Of a stretch of DNA of 64,000 nt, positions 8,612 to 17,814 are shown piece by piece (positions within the stretch are counted from its first letter, which is position 1; each line of letters opens with the position of its first letter). The position numbers and the translations under genes are program-made. The stretch is from Pseudooceanicola aestuarii (lineage in GTDB: Bacteria > Pseudomonadota > Alphaproteobacteria > Rhodobacterales > Rhodobacteraceae). A model generated the notes under the pieces. That model worked only from the letters and a program-made list of their open reading frames with translations, searched no databases and was not told the DNA's origin. The stretch is taken from positions 1,342,001-1,406,000 of the forward strand of contig NZ_JAAFZC010000001.1 in the NCBI RefSeq assembly GCF_010614805.1. Reading direction: 5' to 3'.

Positions 8612-10258
8612 ATGCGCCTGTTTCCCGCCGTCCTTTGCCTGTTTCCCATGGCCGCAATGGCCGATGATATCCAAGTTCCCAGCCGCGTTGATGCGGTGAC
8701 CGTGTTCCCGCAGGGCGCGGCCATCCACAGGGTTGCGGAATACGAGATTCCCGCCGGCACCCACCGCCTGATCCTGACCGACATGCCCGTTGTGCAGGAG
8801 GATTCTCTGCGGCTGACGACCTCGGCCGCGGCCTTGGGGGCGGTGTCCTATCGCGACGATTTCGTCCCGCCCCGCGATCCCGCCCGCACTGCCCGGGTCG
8901 AAGCCGCCAAGGCAGAGGTCGATGCCGCCCGCGCCGCGATCCAGGCGCTGAAGGACAAGGCCCGCGCGGCGGAACTGGCGGCGGATGCCGCGCGCGACCG
9001 CATCGCCTTTCTTGCCGGTCTGGGCCAGGGGGAGGGGCTGGCCGGTGCCGGCACCACCGCCATTCGCGACCTCGTTGCCCTGGTCGGAGAGGAAGGCCTG
9101 GCCGCCCGCCGCGAGATCCACGCAGCAGAGCAGCAGGCCCGCGAGATCCTGCTGGATCTGCCCGACCTCGAAGAGGAGCTGGTCCGCGCGAAGCAGGCAC
9201 TGGCCGCGCTGGAAACCGGGGCGGGGGAGCGTGCCTACCTGACCGTCGTCGTTACCGCCGAGGCACCAGTGACCGGTACGCTGGAGCTGCGCTACATGGG
9301 ATGGGATGCGGGCTGGACTCCGGCCTATGACTTCCACCTGACCACCGGCGCGGCGCCCGCGCTGACCGTCGAACGCGGCGCCTTTGTCCGGCAGGCGACG
9401 GGCGAGGATTGGCAGGACGTGGCGCTGACGTTGTCCACCGCCGAACCCACAGCGCGCAGCGTTCCGGGCGAGGTTTTTCCCTGGCTGCGCCGGATCACCG
9501 AACCGCGCCCCGACCCCCGCCCCTATGCCAAGGAAGAGCTTGCCCGCAGCCAGGGCAGCGCCGGGTTCGCCGCCGCTGCCGCCGATGCCGCCCCCGCGCC
9601 GGTGATGGCCGAACCCGTGATCGCCACCGGCGATTTCGACGGCTTGTCGGTGACCTACGACTACCCCCGCCCGGTGAGCATCGCCAATGGCGCCGATGCG
9701 CTGAAGATCGGGCTGGGGGATCTGTCGGTGACGCCGCAGGTCTATGCGCGCGCGGTTCCCGCCCTGCACGAGACGGCCTTTGTCATGGGGGAATTCACCA
9801 ATGACACCGGCGCGCTGATCGCCGGAACGGAGGCGGCGCAATTCTACCTGGACGGCACCTATATCGGCCGCCGCCCCATCGACCTGATCAGCGAAGGGGA
9901 CAAGGCCACCCTTGCCTTCGGCCCGATCGAGGGGCTGCGCCTGGAACGGCGGGTCAAGGACCGGCAGGCGGGCGACCGCGGTGTGCTGACACGCTCGAAC
10001 CGGCAAGAGGAAAACGTGGTGATCACCGCCAGCAACCTGACCGGCCGCGACTGGGACGTGCGGTTGACCGACCGGGTGCCCTATTCCGAACAGGAGGACC
10101 TGGTGATCGACTGGACCGCCAGCCCGATGCCCGATGACAGCGCCCTGGACAACCAGCGCGGCGTGCTGGAGTGGCGTTTTGCCCTGCCCGGCGGGGCAGA
10201 GCAGGAGATCACCCTGGACCATACGATCACCTGGCCGGGTGACATGATCCTGCAATGA
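8612..10258 (+). CDS. DUF4139 / mucoidy-inhibitor MuiA family protein
   Basis: Predicted exported protein of 548 residues. A signal peptide (MRLFPAVLCLFPMAAMA) is followed by the family N-terminal stretch with VTVFPQGAAIHR. A coiled-coil-rich helical section (about residues 90-200) precedes the beta-rich DUF4139 domain with YMGWDAGWTPAYD. It ends LDHTITWPGDM. The biochemical role of the family is not settled; MuiA was named for an effect on mucoidy. The ATG at 8612 follows CGGAGG by about 7 bp and gives a proper signal peptide, so the longer upstream reading is discarded. It is monocistronic. Confidence 0.88.
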   Translation: MRLFPAVLCLFPMAAMADDIQVPSRVDAVTVFPQGAAIHRVAEYEIPAGTHRLILTDMPVVQEDSLRLTTSAAALGAVSYRDDFVPPRDPARTARVEAAKAEVDAARAAIQALKDKARAAELAADAARDRIAFLAGLGQGEGLAGAGTTAIRDLVALVGEEGLAARREIHAAEQQAREILLDLPDLEEELVRAKQALAALETGAGERAYLTVVVTAEAPVTGTLELRYMGWDAGWTPAYDFHLTTGAAPALTVERGAFVRQATGEDWQDVALTLSTAEPTARSVPGEVFPWLRRITEPRPDPRPYAKEELARSQGSAGFAAAAADAAPAPVMAEPVIATGDFDGLSVTYDYPRPVSIANGADALKIGLGDLSVTPQVYARAVPALHETAFVMGEFTNDTGALIAGTEAAQFYLDGTYIGRRPIDLISEGDKATLAFGPIEGLRLERRVKDRQAGDRGVLTRSNRQEENVVITASNLTGRDWDVRLTDRVPYSEQEDLVIDWTASPMPDDSALDNQRGVLEWRFALPGGAEQEITLDHTITWPGDMILQ

Positions 10259-10306
10259 TCCGTCCCGGATCCGGCGCGGCCTTGCAGGGCACGCGCCGTT
10301 ACATAA

Positions 10307-10339
10307 AGGGGCCCCGCGCGTCACCGCGTCGGGGCCCCT
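10307..10339 (-). terminator. Strong hairpin between muiA-like gene and carbonic anhydrase, probable terminator of the latter
   Basis: AGGGGCCCCG (10307-10316) plus CGCG pairs with CGCG and CGGGGCCCCT (10330-10339). This makes a 14-bp stem with one bulged T and a TCAC loop. On the minus strand the stem is followed by TTATGT, a weak U-tract; the plus-strand side has none. It lies 48 bp past the carbonic anhydrase stop and may also slow plus-strand transcription. Confidence 0.65.
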
Positions 10340-10387
10340 GCTGTCAGGACGGTCGGGCCGCAGTGCGCCGATGGGCGCCGACGGGCC

Positions 10388-11038
10388 CTAGATCGGGCGA
10401 AAGGCGCCTTCTTCGGGCTGGAACTGCTCCATCTCGCCGCCGCCGATGTCCTTCCACATGCCGTGCAGGCTGAGGTTCCCGGCATCGACCGCATCCTTCA
10501 CGAAGGGGAAGGTCATCAGGTTGTCGAGAGAGACCAGCACCGCCTCCTTTTCCAGAGCGCGGAACCGGTCGTCGTCGTTCTCGATGTCCTTCACCCGGTC
10601 GTAGCGCGGGCGCAGGATGTCCATCCAGCGGCCGACAAAGCTGGACTTTTCCTCCAGCTCCGGGGCGTGGCCGGCGCACATGTCATGGCAGCCCTTCACG
10701 CCACCGCATTTGGAATGCCCGACGATGATGATATGCGCGACCTTCAGCGCGGTCACCGCGTATTCCACCGCCGCCGAGGTGCCGTGCTGCTGGCCGTCGG
10801 GCTCGTAGGGGGGAACCAGGTTGGCGATATTGCGGTGGATGAAGAATTCCCCCGGCTCGGCGCCGAACATCGCGCTCATGTTCACGCGGCTGTCACAGCA
10901 CGAGATGAACATGGCGCGCGGGCGCTGTCCCTCGTCCGCCAGGCGTTTGTACCAGGCACGGTTCTCGGCATAGGCGGTCGCCTTCCAGCCGTGATAGCGT
11001 TGCACCAGGTAGGATGGCAGCGGTTTGGCGTGATCCAT
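10388..11038 (-). CDS. Carbonic anhydrase, beta class
   Basis: Interconverts CO2 and bicarbonate in the cytoplasm. This 216-residue protein carries the zinc-ligand set of the beta class: Cys and Asp in SCCDSR, and His and Cys in GHSKCGG. The usual HRNIANLV segment lies between them. An AGGAG site 8 bp before the ATG at 11038 favours MDHAKPLPSYL. A second ATG at 11044 sits too close to that site, and a longer reading to 11185 lacks support. It has no cotranscribed neighbour and ends in a strong hairpin. A bicarbonate supply role for anabolic carboxylation is inferred. Confidence 0.95.
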   Translation of the reverse strand: MDHAKPLPSYLVQRYHGWKATAYAENRAWYKRLADEGQRPRAMFISCCDSRVNMSAMFGAEPGEFFIHRNIANLVPPYEPDGQQHGTSAAVEYAVTALKVAHIIIVGHSKCGGVKGCHDMCAGHAPELEEKSSFVGRWMDILRPRYDRVKDIENDDDRFRALEKEAVLVSLDNLMTFPFVKDAVDAGNLSLHGMWKDIGGGEMEQFQPEEGAFRPI

Positions 11039-11547
11039 GCGCATGGCTCCTCTGTCGGGATGGTTGTCGGGTTCTATAGCGGGGGAAATCGCGCTGCGAA
11101 ACGTGTTCCGGGCAAATGCATCGAAAATCTGATGAATTTCAGACGCAAGATCGGGATTGCAGAAAGGAATCGTGAAGCTTTCCACTCCACCCTGGAAGAG
11201 GTGTTTCAGGTAAGAAGAACCGGCTTGGTACGAGATGTCTTCGTGTCAAGACAATGGGAAGGGATCCGGCTGGAGTCTATCCCGCTGACCGGCCTTTTGC
11301 GCATGGGAAAGGCGCAGGCCCGCGAGGGGGGCGCCACCGCACTGGGCGTGCTGCCGCGCCCGCTGCGCATCGGCGAACGCCCGCTTTCCGCGATCAGGGA
11401 CAAAGGCGACCGGCCTTGGTCGGGGCTGGTGTCCGGGATATCCGGCTGGGATGCGGGGCTCGGCGGGCGGAGGGGGGCGGGGCGAAAGTCGCTTGCAGCC
11501 AGTGATGAACCCGATAGCCTGCCGAAAACCACTGGCTGGACATTCCC
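11039..11547. other. Gene-free stretch between carbonic anhydrase and M17 aminopeptidase
   Basis: 509 bases separate two divergent genes. Reading frames cross it on both strands but their translations are Arg/Gly-rich and show no motif, signal peptide or good ribosome site. The part next to the carbonic anhydrase (about 11080-11260) is clearly more AT-rich and probably holds promoters. A G-rich run sits at 11462-11482. I recognise no RNA gene or repeat. Confidence 0.5.
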
Positions 11548-12948
11548 ATGACCGACACTCCGATGAAATTTGCCGCCACGACCAAGGCGGCGATCCCCCT
11601 GCATGTCGTCGCGGCCGAGGCGCTGGACGATTTCCTGGCCAGGCAGGACGATACGGCCCGCGCCTGGATTTCCGCCTCCGGCTTTGCTGGCGCGCTGAAA
11701 ACCGGCATAGCGGTACCCGGCCCCGATGGCACGCCGGCCATGGCGCTGATCGGCCATGGCGATGCCGCTGGTCGCGCGCGGGGTCGGTTCTGGCTGGCCG
11801 GTGCGCTGCATGCCTTGCCTCCGGGCACCTACCGCATCGCCTCCGGGCTGGCGGGCGCGGAGCTGGAGGCGGAGGCTTTGGGCTGGCTGTTCGGCAATTA
11901 CCGCTTTGACCGCTATGCCCGGCAGTCGCCGGCTCGCCACCTGCTGATCGCTCCTGACGGGGTTGATGCGTCCCGGATCGAAACCCTTGCCGAAAGCGAG
12001 GCGCTGACCCGCGACCTGGTCAATACCCCCGCCGCCGACATGGGGCCGGCTGAACTGGCCGCTGCCGCACAGGCCCTGGCCCGCGATTTCGGCGCCGCCT
12101 GCACGGTGATCGAGGGGCAGGCTCTGCTGGATCAGAATTTCCCCATGATCCATGCGGTGGGCCGCGCCGCGACCGCCGCGCGCGCGCCGCGTCTGATCGA
12201 CCTGCGTTGGGGCGAGGCGGGCCCCAAGCTGACGTTGGTGGGCAAGGGGGTCTGCTTTGACACCGGCGGGCTGGACCTGAAACCCGCCGCCTCCATGGGG
12301 TTGATGAAAAAGGACATGGGCGGCGCGGCCAACGTTCTGGGCCTGGCGCGGTCGATCATGGCGCTGAAGCTGCCGGTGCAGCTGCGGGTGCTGATCCCGG
12401 CGGTGGAAAACGCCGTCTCGGCCGACGCGTTCCGCCCGCAGGATATCCTGACATCCCGCGCCGGACTGACGGTAGAGATCAACAACACCGATGCGGAAGG
12501 CCGGCTGGTTCTGGCGGATGCGCTGACCTATGGCGCGGAGGAAGAGCCGGATCTGATGCTCTCCATGGCGACGCTGACGGGCGCGGCCCGTGTGGCCGTG
12601 GGGGCGGATCTGGCGCCGGTCTTTGCAGATGACGATGCCGTATTCGCTGCGATCGACGCCGCCGGGCGGCAGGGCGCGGACCCGGTCTGGCGGATGCCGT
12701 TCCATGACCCCTACGAGGCGCTGATCGAACCGGGCATCGCCGATCTGGACAATGCGCCCAAGGGTGGGTTCGGCGGGGCGATCACCGCCGCGCTGTTCCT
12801 GCGCCGGTTCGCCGGTCGGCAGGTGCGCTACACCCATTTCGATGTCTACAGCTGGAGCGCGACGGCCCAGCCCGGGCGCAGCCAGGGCGGATTTGGCCAG
12901 GGTGGGCGGGCTGTGTTGGGCGCGCTGCCGCAGATCCTGGCGCTGTGA
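11548..12948 (+). CDS. Leucyl aminopeptidase family protein (peptidase M17)
   Basis: Cytosolic two-metal aminopeptidase of 466 residues. The C-terminal catalytic half shows the metal-binding and catalytic residues in order: Lys in VGKGVCFDTGG with its Asp, Lys in MKKDMGG, then Asp, Glu and Arg in the M17 signature NTDAEGRL. The N-terminal half is the less conserved M17_N-type domain. It is shorter than E. coli PepA (503 residues) and resembles the second M17 paralogue of alphaproteobacteria. Its stop is 3 bp from the GTG start of an NlpC/P60 hydrolase, so the two are likely cotranscribed. Confidence 0.93.
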   Translation: MTDTPMKFAATTKAAIPLHVVAAEALDDFLARQDDTARAWISASGFAGALKTGIAVPGPDGTPAMALIGHGDAAGRARGRFWLAGALHALPPGTYRIASGLAGAELEAEALGWLFGNYRFDRYARQSPARHLLIAPDGVDASRIETLAESEALTRDLVNTPAADMGPAELAAAAQALARDFGAACTVIEGQALLDQNFPMIHAVGRAATAARAPRLIDLRWGEAGPKLTLVGKGVCFDTGGLDLKPAASMGLMKKDMGGAANVLGLARSIMALKLPVQLRVLIPAVENAVSADAFRPQDILTSRAGLTVEINNTDAEGRLVLADALTYGAEEEPDLMLSMATLTGAARVAVGADLAPVFADDDAVFAAIDAAGRQGADPVWRMPFHDPYEALIEPGIADLDNAPKGGFGGAITAALFLRRFAGRQVRYTHFDVYSWSATAQPGRSQGGFGQGGRAVLGALPQILAL

Positions 12949-12951
12949 TTC

Positions 12952-13797
12952 GTGGATCGCCGTCGCTTTCCCGCCAATGATCGGGTGGCCTTGCAGGGGG
13001 TGGCCGATCGCGCGCCGGGCCGTCATGCGGTGTCGGGGCAGGCGGCGCAGGTGGTCTGGCCCGTGGCGGATCTTTGCGCCGCTCCGGGTGGCGCGCGGGA
13101 TCGGCAGCTGCTGTTGGGCGCCGCCGTCACGGTGATTGAACTGCGGGGCGATCACGCCTTTGTCCAGGCGGATGCGGATGGCTATGTCGGCTATCTGGTG
13201 CAGGAGGCGCTCGGGCCCGTCGCGACGCCCACCCACAGGGTGATCACCCGCGCCACCCATGCCTATGCCGCGCCGGACCTGAAATCGCCGGATCGCATGG
13301 CCCTGCCCATGGGGGCGGCGGTGGCGGTGACGGGGGTGCAGAACGGATTTGCCGCCACGGCGGTGGGGCATGTGCCCCAAGGCCATCTGGCGCCGCTGCA
13401 CCAGCCTGCCGCCGATCCGGTGACCGTGGCGGAACGCCTGCTGGGCACGCCTTATCTGTGGGGCGGGAATTCGGCTTACGGTATCGATTGTTCGGGGCTG
13501 GTGCAGGCGGGGCTGGCCCTGTGCAACCTGTCCGCGCCCGGCGACAGTGACATGCAGGCGACCGAGTTGGGCGAGGCCTTGGATATGGATGCGCCGTTGC
13601 GCCGGGGCGACCTGTTGTTCTGGAAGGGGCATGTCGCCTGGGTCGCCGATGACAGGCGGATCCTGCATGCCAATGCCCATCACATGGCCGTGGCCTTCGA
13701 GGATCGTGAACAGGCCATTGCCCGCATTCACGCGGGAGGCGACGGGCCGGTGACGGCGCGGCGGCGGATCGCGGAGATCACTCCACCGCGCGGATAA
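12952..13797 (+). CDS. C40 family peptidase (NlpC/P60) with N-terminal SH3-like domain
   Basis: Cell-wall peptide hydrolase of 281 residues. A bacterial SH3-like region (residues about 20-150) precedes an NlpC/P60 domain with catalytic Cys in GIDCSGLV, His in WKGHVAWV and the third polar residue in ILHANAH. No signal peptide is visible, as in many alphaproteobacterial members, so the protein may act on imported wall peptides in the cytoplasm. That fits cotranscription with the M17 aminopeptidase 3 bp upstream. The start is GTG at 12952. Its last 20 bases overlap the end of the convergent DUF2794 gene. Confidence 0.9.
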   Translation: MDRRRFPANDRVALQGVADRAPGRHAVSGQAAQVVWPVADLCAAPGGARDRQLLLGAAVTVIELRGDHAFVQADADGYVGYLVQEALGPVATPTHRVITRATHAYAAPDLKSPDRMALPMGAAVAVTGVQNGFAATAVGHVPQGHLAPLHQPAADPVTVAERLLGTPYLWGGNSAYGIDCSGLVQAGLALCNLSAPGDSDMQATELGEALDMDAPLRRGDLLFWKGHVAWVADDRRILHANAHHMAVAFEDREQAIARIHAGGDGPVTARRRIAEITPPRG

Positions 13798-14119
13798 GCT
13801 TGCGCTCCAGCACGCGCAGGACGGTTTTCAGGTCATGCCCGCGCTTGAGAATCTGACCATCCATGCCGACCACGGAATATTGCCCCTGCCGGTTGCGCAG
13901 GCGGGGGCGTTTCTCGATCCGGTAGAGGGGATGTTCCGCCGTGCGCCGAAACACCGAGAACACCGCCATGTCGCTGAGGTTGGAAATGCCGTAGTCGCGC
14001 CATTCTCCGGCGGCGACCATGCGCCCATAAAGGGAAAGGATCACGTTCAGCTCGGTCCGGTGGAACGCGGTCTGAACCGGGGCGGGCTGCGGGAACGGGG
14101 TGGGGGGCTGAACGGTCAT
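13778..14119 (-). CDS. DUF2794 domain-containing protein
   Basis: Small soluble protein of 113 residues, recognised as the alphaproteobacterial DUF2794 family by FHRTELNVILSLYGRMVAAGEWRDY-type sequence in its first half and QYSVVGMDGQILKRG in the second. The ATG at 14119 gives the family start after a Pro-rich lead (MTVQPPTPFPQPAP). A much longer in-frame reading extends antisense through the thiolase gene and is not real. Function is unknown. It converges on the NlpC/P60 gene with a 20-bp overlap of coding ends. Confidence 0.88.
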   Translation of the reverse strand: MTVQPPTPFPQPAPVQTAFHRTELNVILSLYGRMVAAGEWRDYGISNLSDMAVFSVFRRTAEHPLYRIEKRPRLRNRQGQYSVVGMDGQILKRGHDLKTVLRVLERKLIRAVE

Positions 14120-14269
14120 ACCAAAAGATTTGCGGGCTGCGCGGTGTAAATCAAGGGGAAAGCGACCGGAACCGGGCGTTCGGTTCGCTCTGCGGAAATG
14201 CATTCCGGCAACTTGACCCCCCGCACCGGATCGCGCAATTTGCCGCCAACCTTTGAAGGGAGAGAGATC

Positions 14270-15463
14270 ATGACCGAGGCATTCCTCTGCGACGGGCTGC
14301 GCACACCGATCGGACGCTATGGCGGGGCGCTGTCCTCGGTCCGGCCGGACGACATGCTGGCCCATGTGATGCGCGAGCTGATGGCCCGCAACCCCGGCGT
14401 CCAGGTGGACGAGGTCTTCATGGGCTGCGCCAACCAGGCGGGCGAAGACAATCGCAACGTGGCGCGCATGTCGCTGCTGCTGGCGGGCCTGCCCGACACG
14501 GTGCCGGGCGTGACGATGAACCGGCTGTGCGGCTCGGGGCTGGACGCGGTGGGCACCGCCGCCCGCGCCGTCAAGACCGGTGAGATCGAGCTGGCCATCG
14601 CGGGCGGTGTCGAATCCATGTCGCGCGCGCCGCTGGTGATGCCCAAGGCCGACAGCGCGTTCTCCCGCCGGGCAGAGATCTACGACACGACCATCGGCTG
14701 GCGCTTTGTGAACAAGGCGATGCACAAGCAGTTCGGCACCGATTCCATGCCCGAGACGGCGGAAAACGTGGCCGAGCAGTTCGACATCAGTCGCGAGGCG
14801 CAGGATGCCTTTGCGCTGCGGTCGCAAACGCGCGCGCTGGCGGCCATCGAATCTGGCCGCCTGGCGGAGGAGATCACCCCGGTGACGATCCCGCAGCGCA
14901 AGGGCGAGGCCATTGTCGTGGATCGGGACGAACATCCGCGCCAGACCTCTCTGGAAAAACTGGCCAAGTTGCCGACGCCCTTCCGCGAAGGCGGGTCGGT
15001 GACGGCGGGCAATGCCTCGGGCGTCAATGACGGCGCCGCCGCGCTGATCGTGGCATCTGCCGCGGCGGTGGAGAAATACGGCCTGACCCCGCGCGCGCGC
15101 ATTGCCGGGATGGCCACGGCAGGCGTGCCGCCGCGCATCATGGGCATTGGCCCGGCGCCGGCGACGGAAAAGCTGTTGGCGCTGACCGGCCACAGCATCG
15201 GCGACGTCGATCTGATCGAGCTGAACGAGGCCTTTGCCGCGCAAGGGCTGGCCGTGACCCGGCAGCTGGGCCTGCCGGACGATGCGGATTTCGTGAACCC
15301 CAATGGCGGGGCGATTGCCTTGGGTCACCCGCTGGGCATGTCCGGCGCGCGGCTGGCGCTGACGGCGGGGATCTCCATGGGTCACATGGGGGCAAAGCGT
15401 GCGATCTGCACCATGTGCATCGGCGTCGGCCAGGGCATCGCCCTGATGCTGGAAGCCGTCTGA
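14270..15463 (+). CDS. pcaF: Thiolase, 3-oxoadipyl-CoA thiolase type
   Basis: Thiolytic enzyme of 397 residues. The acyl-accepting Cys is at about 87 in NRLCGSGLD, His at about 353 in ALGHPLG and the second active Cys at about 383 in CTMCIGVGQG. The stretch GGVESMSRAPLVM, followed by IYDTTIGWRFVN and DSMPETAENVA, is typical of the PcaF/PaaJ group, which splits 3-oxoadipyl-CoA to succinyl-CoA and acetyl-CoA. A general acetyl-CoA acyltransferase is the alternative. A GAAGGGAGAGAG site supports the ATG at 14270. No other aromatic-ring genes are adjacent, so the pathway role is inferred from sequence type only. Confidence 0.85.
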   Translation: MTEAFLCDGLRTPIGRYGGALSSVRPDDMLAHVMRELMARNPGVQVDEVFMGCANQAGEDNRNVARMSLLLAGLPDTVPGVTMNRLCGSGLDAVGTAARAVKTGEIELAIAGGVESMSRAPLVMPKADSAFSRRAEIYDTTIGWRFVNKAMHKQFGTDSMPETAENVAEQFDISREAQDAFALRSQTRALAAIESGRLAEEITPVTIPQRKGEAIVVDRDEHPRQTSLEKLAKLPTPFREGGSVTAGNASGVNDGAAALIVASAAAVEKYGLTPRARIAGMATAGVPPRIMGIGPAPATEKLLALTGHSIGDVDLIELNEAFAAQGLAVTRQLGLPDDADFVNPNGGAIALGHPLGMSGARLALTAGISMGHMGAKRAICTMCIGVGQGIALMLEAV

Positions 15464-15513
15464 CCGGCCGGGCCGGGCATCGCGGCGCGTGGGTCAGGCC
15501 CCGCGCGCCGTGG

Positions 15514-16641
15514 TCAATCGGCGTGGCGCCCCGCCTTGTAGGGCGTCCAATCCGTGATCTCTGGATAATACATCGCCCGCCATTTGCGTACGCGTGGGTT
15601 CATCCGGCGGCGCCACAGCGGCGGGACCATCGCCAGCGTGGCCATGCGGGGATAGCCATGCGGCAGCTGCGGCGCCTGTTCCGGGCCATGGGTCTGCAAC
15701 AGCGGAAAGCGGCGGTCGGGCTTGTAATGGTGGTCCGAATGGCGTTGCAGGTTGATCAGCAGCCAGTTCGTCGCCCTGTGCGCGGCATTCCAGCTGTGGT
15801 GCGGTTTGACATGTTCGAATTTTCCATTGCCCAGATATTTCCGCGTCAGCCCGTAATGTTCGACATAGTTTGTCAGTTCCAGCATCCAGACGGCAAAGAA
15901 CGCCTGAATGATGAACAGCACCAGCCCCGTCGCCCCGCCCAGCACCAGCGCCAGCACCAGCATCGCCCCCTGTAGCGCGGCATAGCGCCAGAACGGATTG
16001 GCCCGGTCAAAGGGCGATTTGCCGCGTTTCTCCAGCCGGTGCGCCTCTGCCCGCCAGGCGGACCGGGGGCAGTCCCGCAACACCCGCCAGAAATAGTGAA
16101 AGAACCCCTCGTTGTAGCGCGCGGTGACCGCGTCGCGCGGGGTGGCGACATGGACGTGATGCACCAGCAGGTGTTCGGTACGGAAATGCGAGTAAAGCGT
16201 CATGGACAGCAGGATATCGCCCAGCCACCGCTCTGTCCGGTTGCGTTGGTGCAGCAACTCATGGGCGTAGACGATGCCCACCGCGCCGGTCATGGTGCCG
16301 ACGCCGTAAAGCAGCAGAAGCGTTTCCCAGACCCCCAGGTGATCGGCGCGCGCGACGTACCAGATCAGCCAGAACAGCGTCACGAATTGTACCGCGGGCC
16401 AGGCCATGGTGATGGCGCGGTACCAGATCAGATCGGCGTCGTCGGTGTCTGGATCGGCATTGTCGGGGTTCAGGCCAAGGATCGCGTCCAGGATGGAGAA
16501 CACGACAAAGCCGTAGGCGGGCAGCAGGATTACCGTCCAGCCGCCATGAACGGCGCCGATCACCGCCAGTGGCACCATCGCCAGCGAGAGCAGAAACGGC
16601 GCGATGGCGCGGGGATCGGTGAGGGCGGGGGGCTGGGACAT
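15514..16641 (-). CDS. AlkB-type integral membrane non-haem diiron monooxygenase
   Basis: Membrane hydroxylase of 375 residues with about six hydrophobic helices. The His clusters that bind the diiron centre are all present: HELLH near residue 148, EHLLVHH near 175, NYVEHYG near 286, and LQRHSDHH near 327. Family members hydroxylate terminal methyl groups of alkanes or related chains using rubredoxin and a reductase; neither partner is in the window. AGGAGAGG upstream supports ATG at 16641. It lies 31 bp after mutY on the same strand and may be cotranscribed with it. The first box reads HELLHQ instead of the common HELGHK-like form. Confidence 0.88.
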   Translation of the reverse strand: MSQPPALTDPRAIAPFLLSLAMVPLAVIGAVHGGWTVILLPAYGFVVFSILDAILGLNPDNADPDTDDADLIWYRAITMAWPAVQFVTLFWLIWYVARADHLGVWETLLLLYGVGTMTGAVGIVYAHELLHQRNRTERWLGDILLSMTLYSHFRTEHLLVHHVHVATPRDAVTARYNEGFFHYFWRVLRDCPRSAWRAEAHRLEKRGKSPFDRANPFWRYAALQGAMLVLALVLGGATGLVLFIIQAFFAVWMLELTNYVEHYGLTRKYLGNGKFEHVKPHHSWNAAHRATNWLLINLQRHSDHHYKPDRRFPLLQTHGPEQAPQLPHGYPRMATLAMVPPLWRRRMNPRVRKWRAMYYPEITDWTPYKAGRHAD

Positions 16642-16672
16642 CCGGGCCTCTCCTGTTGCGGCGGCGGGTTGC

Positions 16673-17734
16673 CTAATCTTGTACGAAGGTAGGTTGGCCC
16701 AGGTCAAATGCCTTGCGCATCAGTGTCGGCAGATCGGCGGGGCGGAAGTCTGCGGGGGCGGCGAAAAAGCCGCGCTGCGGCGTGCAATCGGCGGGAAGAT
16801 CGGCCAGCCGCAGCGACAGGCGCAGGTGGAAATGGGTGAAGGTATGGCGCACCTCCGCCCCGGGATCGCGCCAGCGGGCGACGGCCGGCGGATCGGGATC
16901 GGGGGTCGTTTCACGCCAATCCGTGGAAGGGAAGGCCAGCATCCCGCCCAGCAGCCCGCGATCCGGGCGCCGCTCCAGCAGCCAGGCGCCATCGGTGCGA
17001 CGGCCGAGGTAGACCAGCCCCTGGCGTACCGGCTTGGGCTTTTTGGGTGTCTTGCGGGGCAGTTGGGTGGCGGTCCCGGCATGACGGGCGGCGCAATCGG
17101 CCATCCAGGGGCAAATGCCGCAGGCGGGGTTGCGCGGGGTGCAGATCGTGGCGCCCAGGTCCATCACCGCCTGGGCGTAATCGCCCGGCCGTCCTGGCGG
17201 CGTATGGGCGGCGGCCAGGGCGCTCAGCGCGGGTTTGGCGGTGGGCAGGGGGGTGTGCAGGTCGTGGATCCGCGCCATCACCCGTTCGACATTGCCGTCC
17301 AGCACCGCCTCTGCCCGGTCAAAGGCGATGGCGGCGATCGCGGCTGCGGTATAAGGGCCGATGCCGGGCAGGGCGATCAGCCCGTCACGGGTATCCGGGA
17401 ACTGCCCGGCGTGATCGGCCACCACCACCCGCGCGCATTTCAGCAGGTTGCGGGCGCGCGCGTAATAACCCAGGCCCGCCCATTCCCCCATCACCCGGTC
17501 ATCCGGGGCGGCGGCCAGGTCGGCCACGGTGGGCCAGAGCGTGGTGAACCGGGTGAAATAGGCCCGCACCGCCGCCACGGTGGTCTGTTGCAGCATGATC
17601 TCCGACAGCCAGACGCGATACGGATCCGGCCGCTGCCCGGCCTGCCGCGCGGCGGGGCCGACGCGCCACGGCATCTGGCGGGCGTTGCGGTCGTACCAGT
17701 CCAGCAGCTCTGCCGCTCTCGCTGTCTCACGCAA
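16673..17734 (-). CDS. mutY: A/G-specific adenine glycosylase
   Basis: Base-excision repair enzyme that removes adenine paired with 8-oxoguanine. The 353-residue protein has the catalytic Glu in SEIMLQQT, a helix-hairpin-helix with LPGIGPYTAAA, and the catalytic Asp in VLDGNVERV. It has a four-Cys iron-sulphur cluster (C-x6-C-x2-C-x5-C, in ICTPRNPACGICPWMADC). The C-terminal NUDIX-like domain that reads 8-oxoG includes FTHFHLRL. It starts near the divergent DUF721 gene (80 bp apart), so this gap holds promoters for both. Confidence 0.96.
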   Translation of the reverse strand: MRETARAAELLDWYDRNARQMPWRVGPAARQAGQRPDPYRVWLSEIMLQQTTVAAVRAYFTRFTTLWPTVADLAAAPDDRVMGEWAGLGYYARARNLLKCARVVVADHAGQFPDTRDGLIALPGIGPYTAAAIAAIAFDRAEAVLDGNVERVMARIHDLHTPLPTAKPALSALAAAHTPPGRPGDYAQAVMDLGATICTPRNPACGICPWMADCAARHAGTATQLPRKTPKKPKPVRQGLVYLGRRTDGAWLLERRPDRGLLGGMLAFPSTDWRETTPDPDPPAVARWRDPGAEVRHTFTHFHLRLSLRLADLPADCTPQRGFFAAPADFRPADLPTLMRKAFDLGQPTFVQD

Positions 17735-17814
17735 GTGTTATGCCTCCTGATCGCTTGCCGCGCTGGTCCATGGGCGGCAGAAGGGTAAGATAGGGTGCAA
17801 CGAAAGGAAGGGCC

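Noticed and set aside
11462..11482. G-rich run in the gap before the aminopeptidase as a G-quadruplex
   Set aside because: The tracts are not separated into four runs of three with allowed loops, unlike the site at 40995-41030.
13778..15385. Long minus-strand reading ending in the DUF2794 sequence as one large protein
   Set aside because: Only the last 113 residues match a family, and the rest is antisense to the thiolase with an ATG at 14119 at the family start.
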